Of a stretch of 5,327 nucleotides of DNA, positions 5,080-5,327 are shown one piece after another. This DNA is from Bacteroidota bacterium (lineage in GTDB: Bacteria; Bacteroidota; Bacteroidia; Cytophagales; Cyclobacteriaceae): the NCBI GenBank assembly GCA_003242315.1, contig QGUY01000271.1, positions 1-5,327 on the forward strand. Reading direction: 5' to 3'. The notes beneath the pieces are model-generated. The model saw only the letters and a program-made list of their open reading frames with translations. It had not been told where the DNA came from and made no database searches. Numbering within the stretch: the first letter of the stretch is position 1; each line of letters starts with the position of its first letter. A program made the position numbers and the translations under genes.

Positions 5080-5327
5080 ATGAGGTACATGTACGCACGC
5101 GGATGGGGACTTTTTCTTGTATTTGTGATTGCTTCACTTGTACATCGCGTGGAAGCCCAGGACGTGACTGGCAGGAATTCGCTGTTCAGGATTTATGTGG
5201 ACAACGATTTCTTTGCTTACCGGAAAGAGGACGGTGGGTATTCCAACGGCATGCGCCTGGATATGTTCTATCACCGAAAGAAACAGCCAACGTCATTTCT
5301 TTCGAACTTTCTTCTCAAAGCCGGCGA
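5080..5327 (+). CDS. LpxR-family lipid A 3'-O-deacylase-like protein, N-terminal part
   Basis: The gene is open from ATG 5080 to the window edge, giving 82 codons plus 2 bases; an in-frame TAA at 5062-5064 rules out an earlier start. ATG 5089 is an alternative start, with GAGG 3 nt before it. Residues 1-27 form a signal peptide with a hydrophobic core (LFLVFVIASL) and likely cut VEA-Q. The mature N-terminus reads SLFRIYVDNDFFAYRKEDGG followed by YSNGMRLDMFY. This matches the start of LpxR-type outer-membrane barrels, where a first strand ends in a conserved Asn-Asp (here Asn42-Asp43) and a second carries Y(T/S)NGxRL (54-60). Known LpxR enzymes are calcium-dependent and remove the 3'-acyloxyacyl group of lipid A, remodelling the outer leaflet. 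The catalytic His and the rest of the barrel lie beyond the window, so activity cannot be judged. Confidence 0.82.
   Translation, partial: MRYMYARGWGLFLVFVIASLVHRVEAQDVTGRNSLFRIYVDNDFFAYRKEDGGYSNGMRLDMFYHRKKQPTSFLSNFLLKAG

Noticed and set aside
4812..5137. Two overlapping minus-strand frames of 92 and 104 codons in the divergent intergenic gap
   Set aside because: They overlap each other and the start of the LpxR-like gene, show no domain, signal peptide or ribosome binding site, and would occupy the region needed for promoters. The Cys/His cluster (CHNC) is not enough to call a zinc protein.

Overview
The window most likely comes from a member of the Bacteroidota, probably a Cytophagales-like environmental lineage. 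Four things suggest this. A promoter matching the Bacteroidota TTTG-N19-TAnnTTTG pattern drives the tRNA gene. Shine-Dalgarno signals are mostly weak. Signal peptides end in Ala-Gln. The gene content also fits: a TPR-SH3 membrane protein, a PD40 propeller protein with an Omp85-type barrel, and an LpxR-family protein. The genus cannot be fixed from the sequence alone.

Layout. Positions 1-204 hold a minus-strand tRNA-Lys(UUU) gene with its terminator-like hairpin, a leader with two short dyads, and a promoter whose -33 box lies inside the first codons of the next gene. Positions 198-932 (+) encode a 244-aa envelope protein: signal peptide, TPR-like helices, two membrane segments and a C-terminal SH3b-like domain, resembling BatE. 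Positions 933-1360 hold no convincing gene. Most of this gap is a ~375-bp unit (949-1323) bounded by two 36-bp inverted repeats that match at 34 of 36 positions. Positions 1361-1678 (+) encode a small acidic protein of unknown function with a speculative likeness to the Rof/Sm-like fold. It overlaps tail-to-tail by 17 bp with the main gene, 1662-4715 (-), a 1017-aa protein. That protein has a signal peptide, a gluzincin (peptidase MA-like) HExxH domain, a PD40/TolB-like beta-propeller and a C-terminal Omp85/BamA-like outer-membrane barrel. Positions 4716-5079 are an intergenic stretch between divergent genes. A plus-strand gene beginning at 5080 and cut off by the window edge encodes an LpxR-family (lipid A 3'-O-deacylase-like) protein.

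Functional theme. Apart from the tRNA and the small protein, every recognisable product is exported or membrane-bound: an inner-membrane TPR-SH3 protein, an outer-membrane protease-propeller-barrel fusion and an outer-membrane LpxR-like enzyme. The genes are not one operon, because orientations alternate (-, +, +, -, +), so the link between them is thematic only. The most notable items are the three-part architecture of the 1017-aa protein and the inverted-repeat unit upstream of the small gene.
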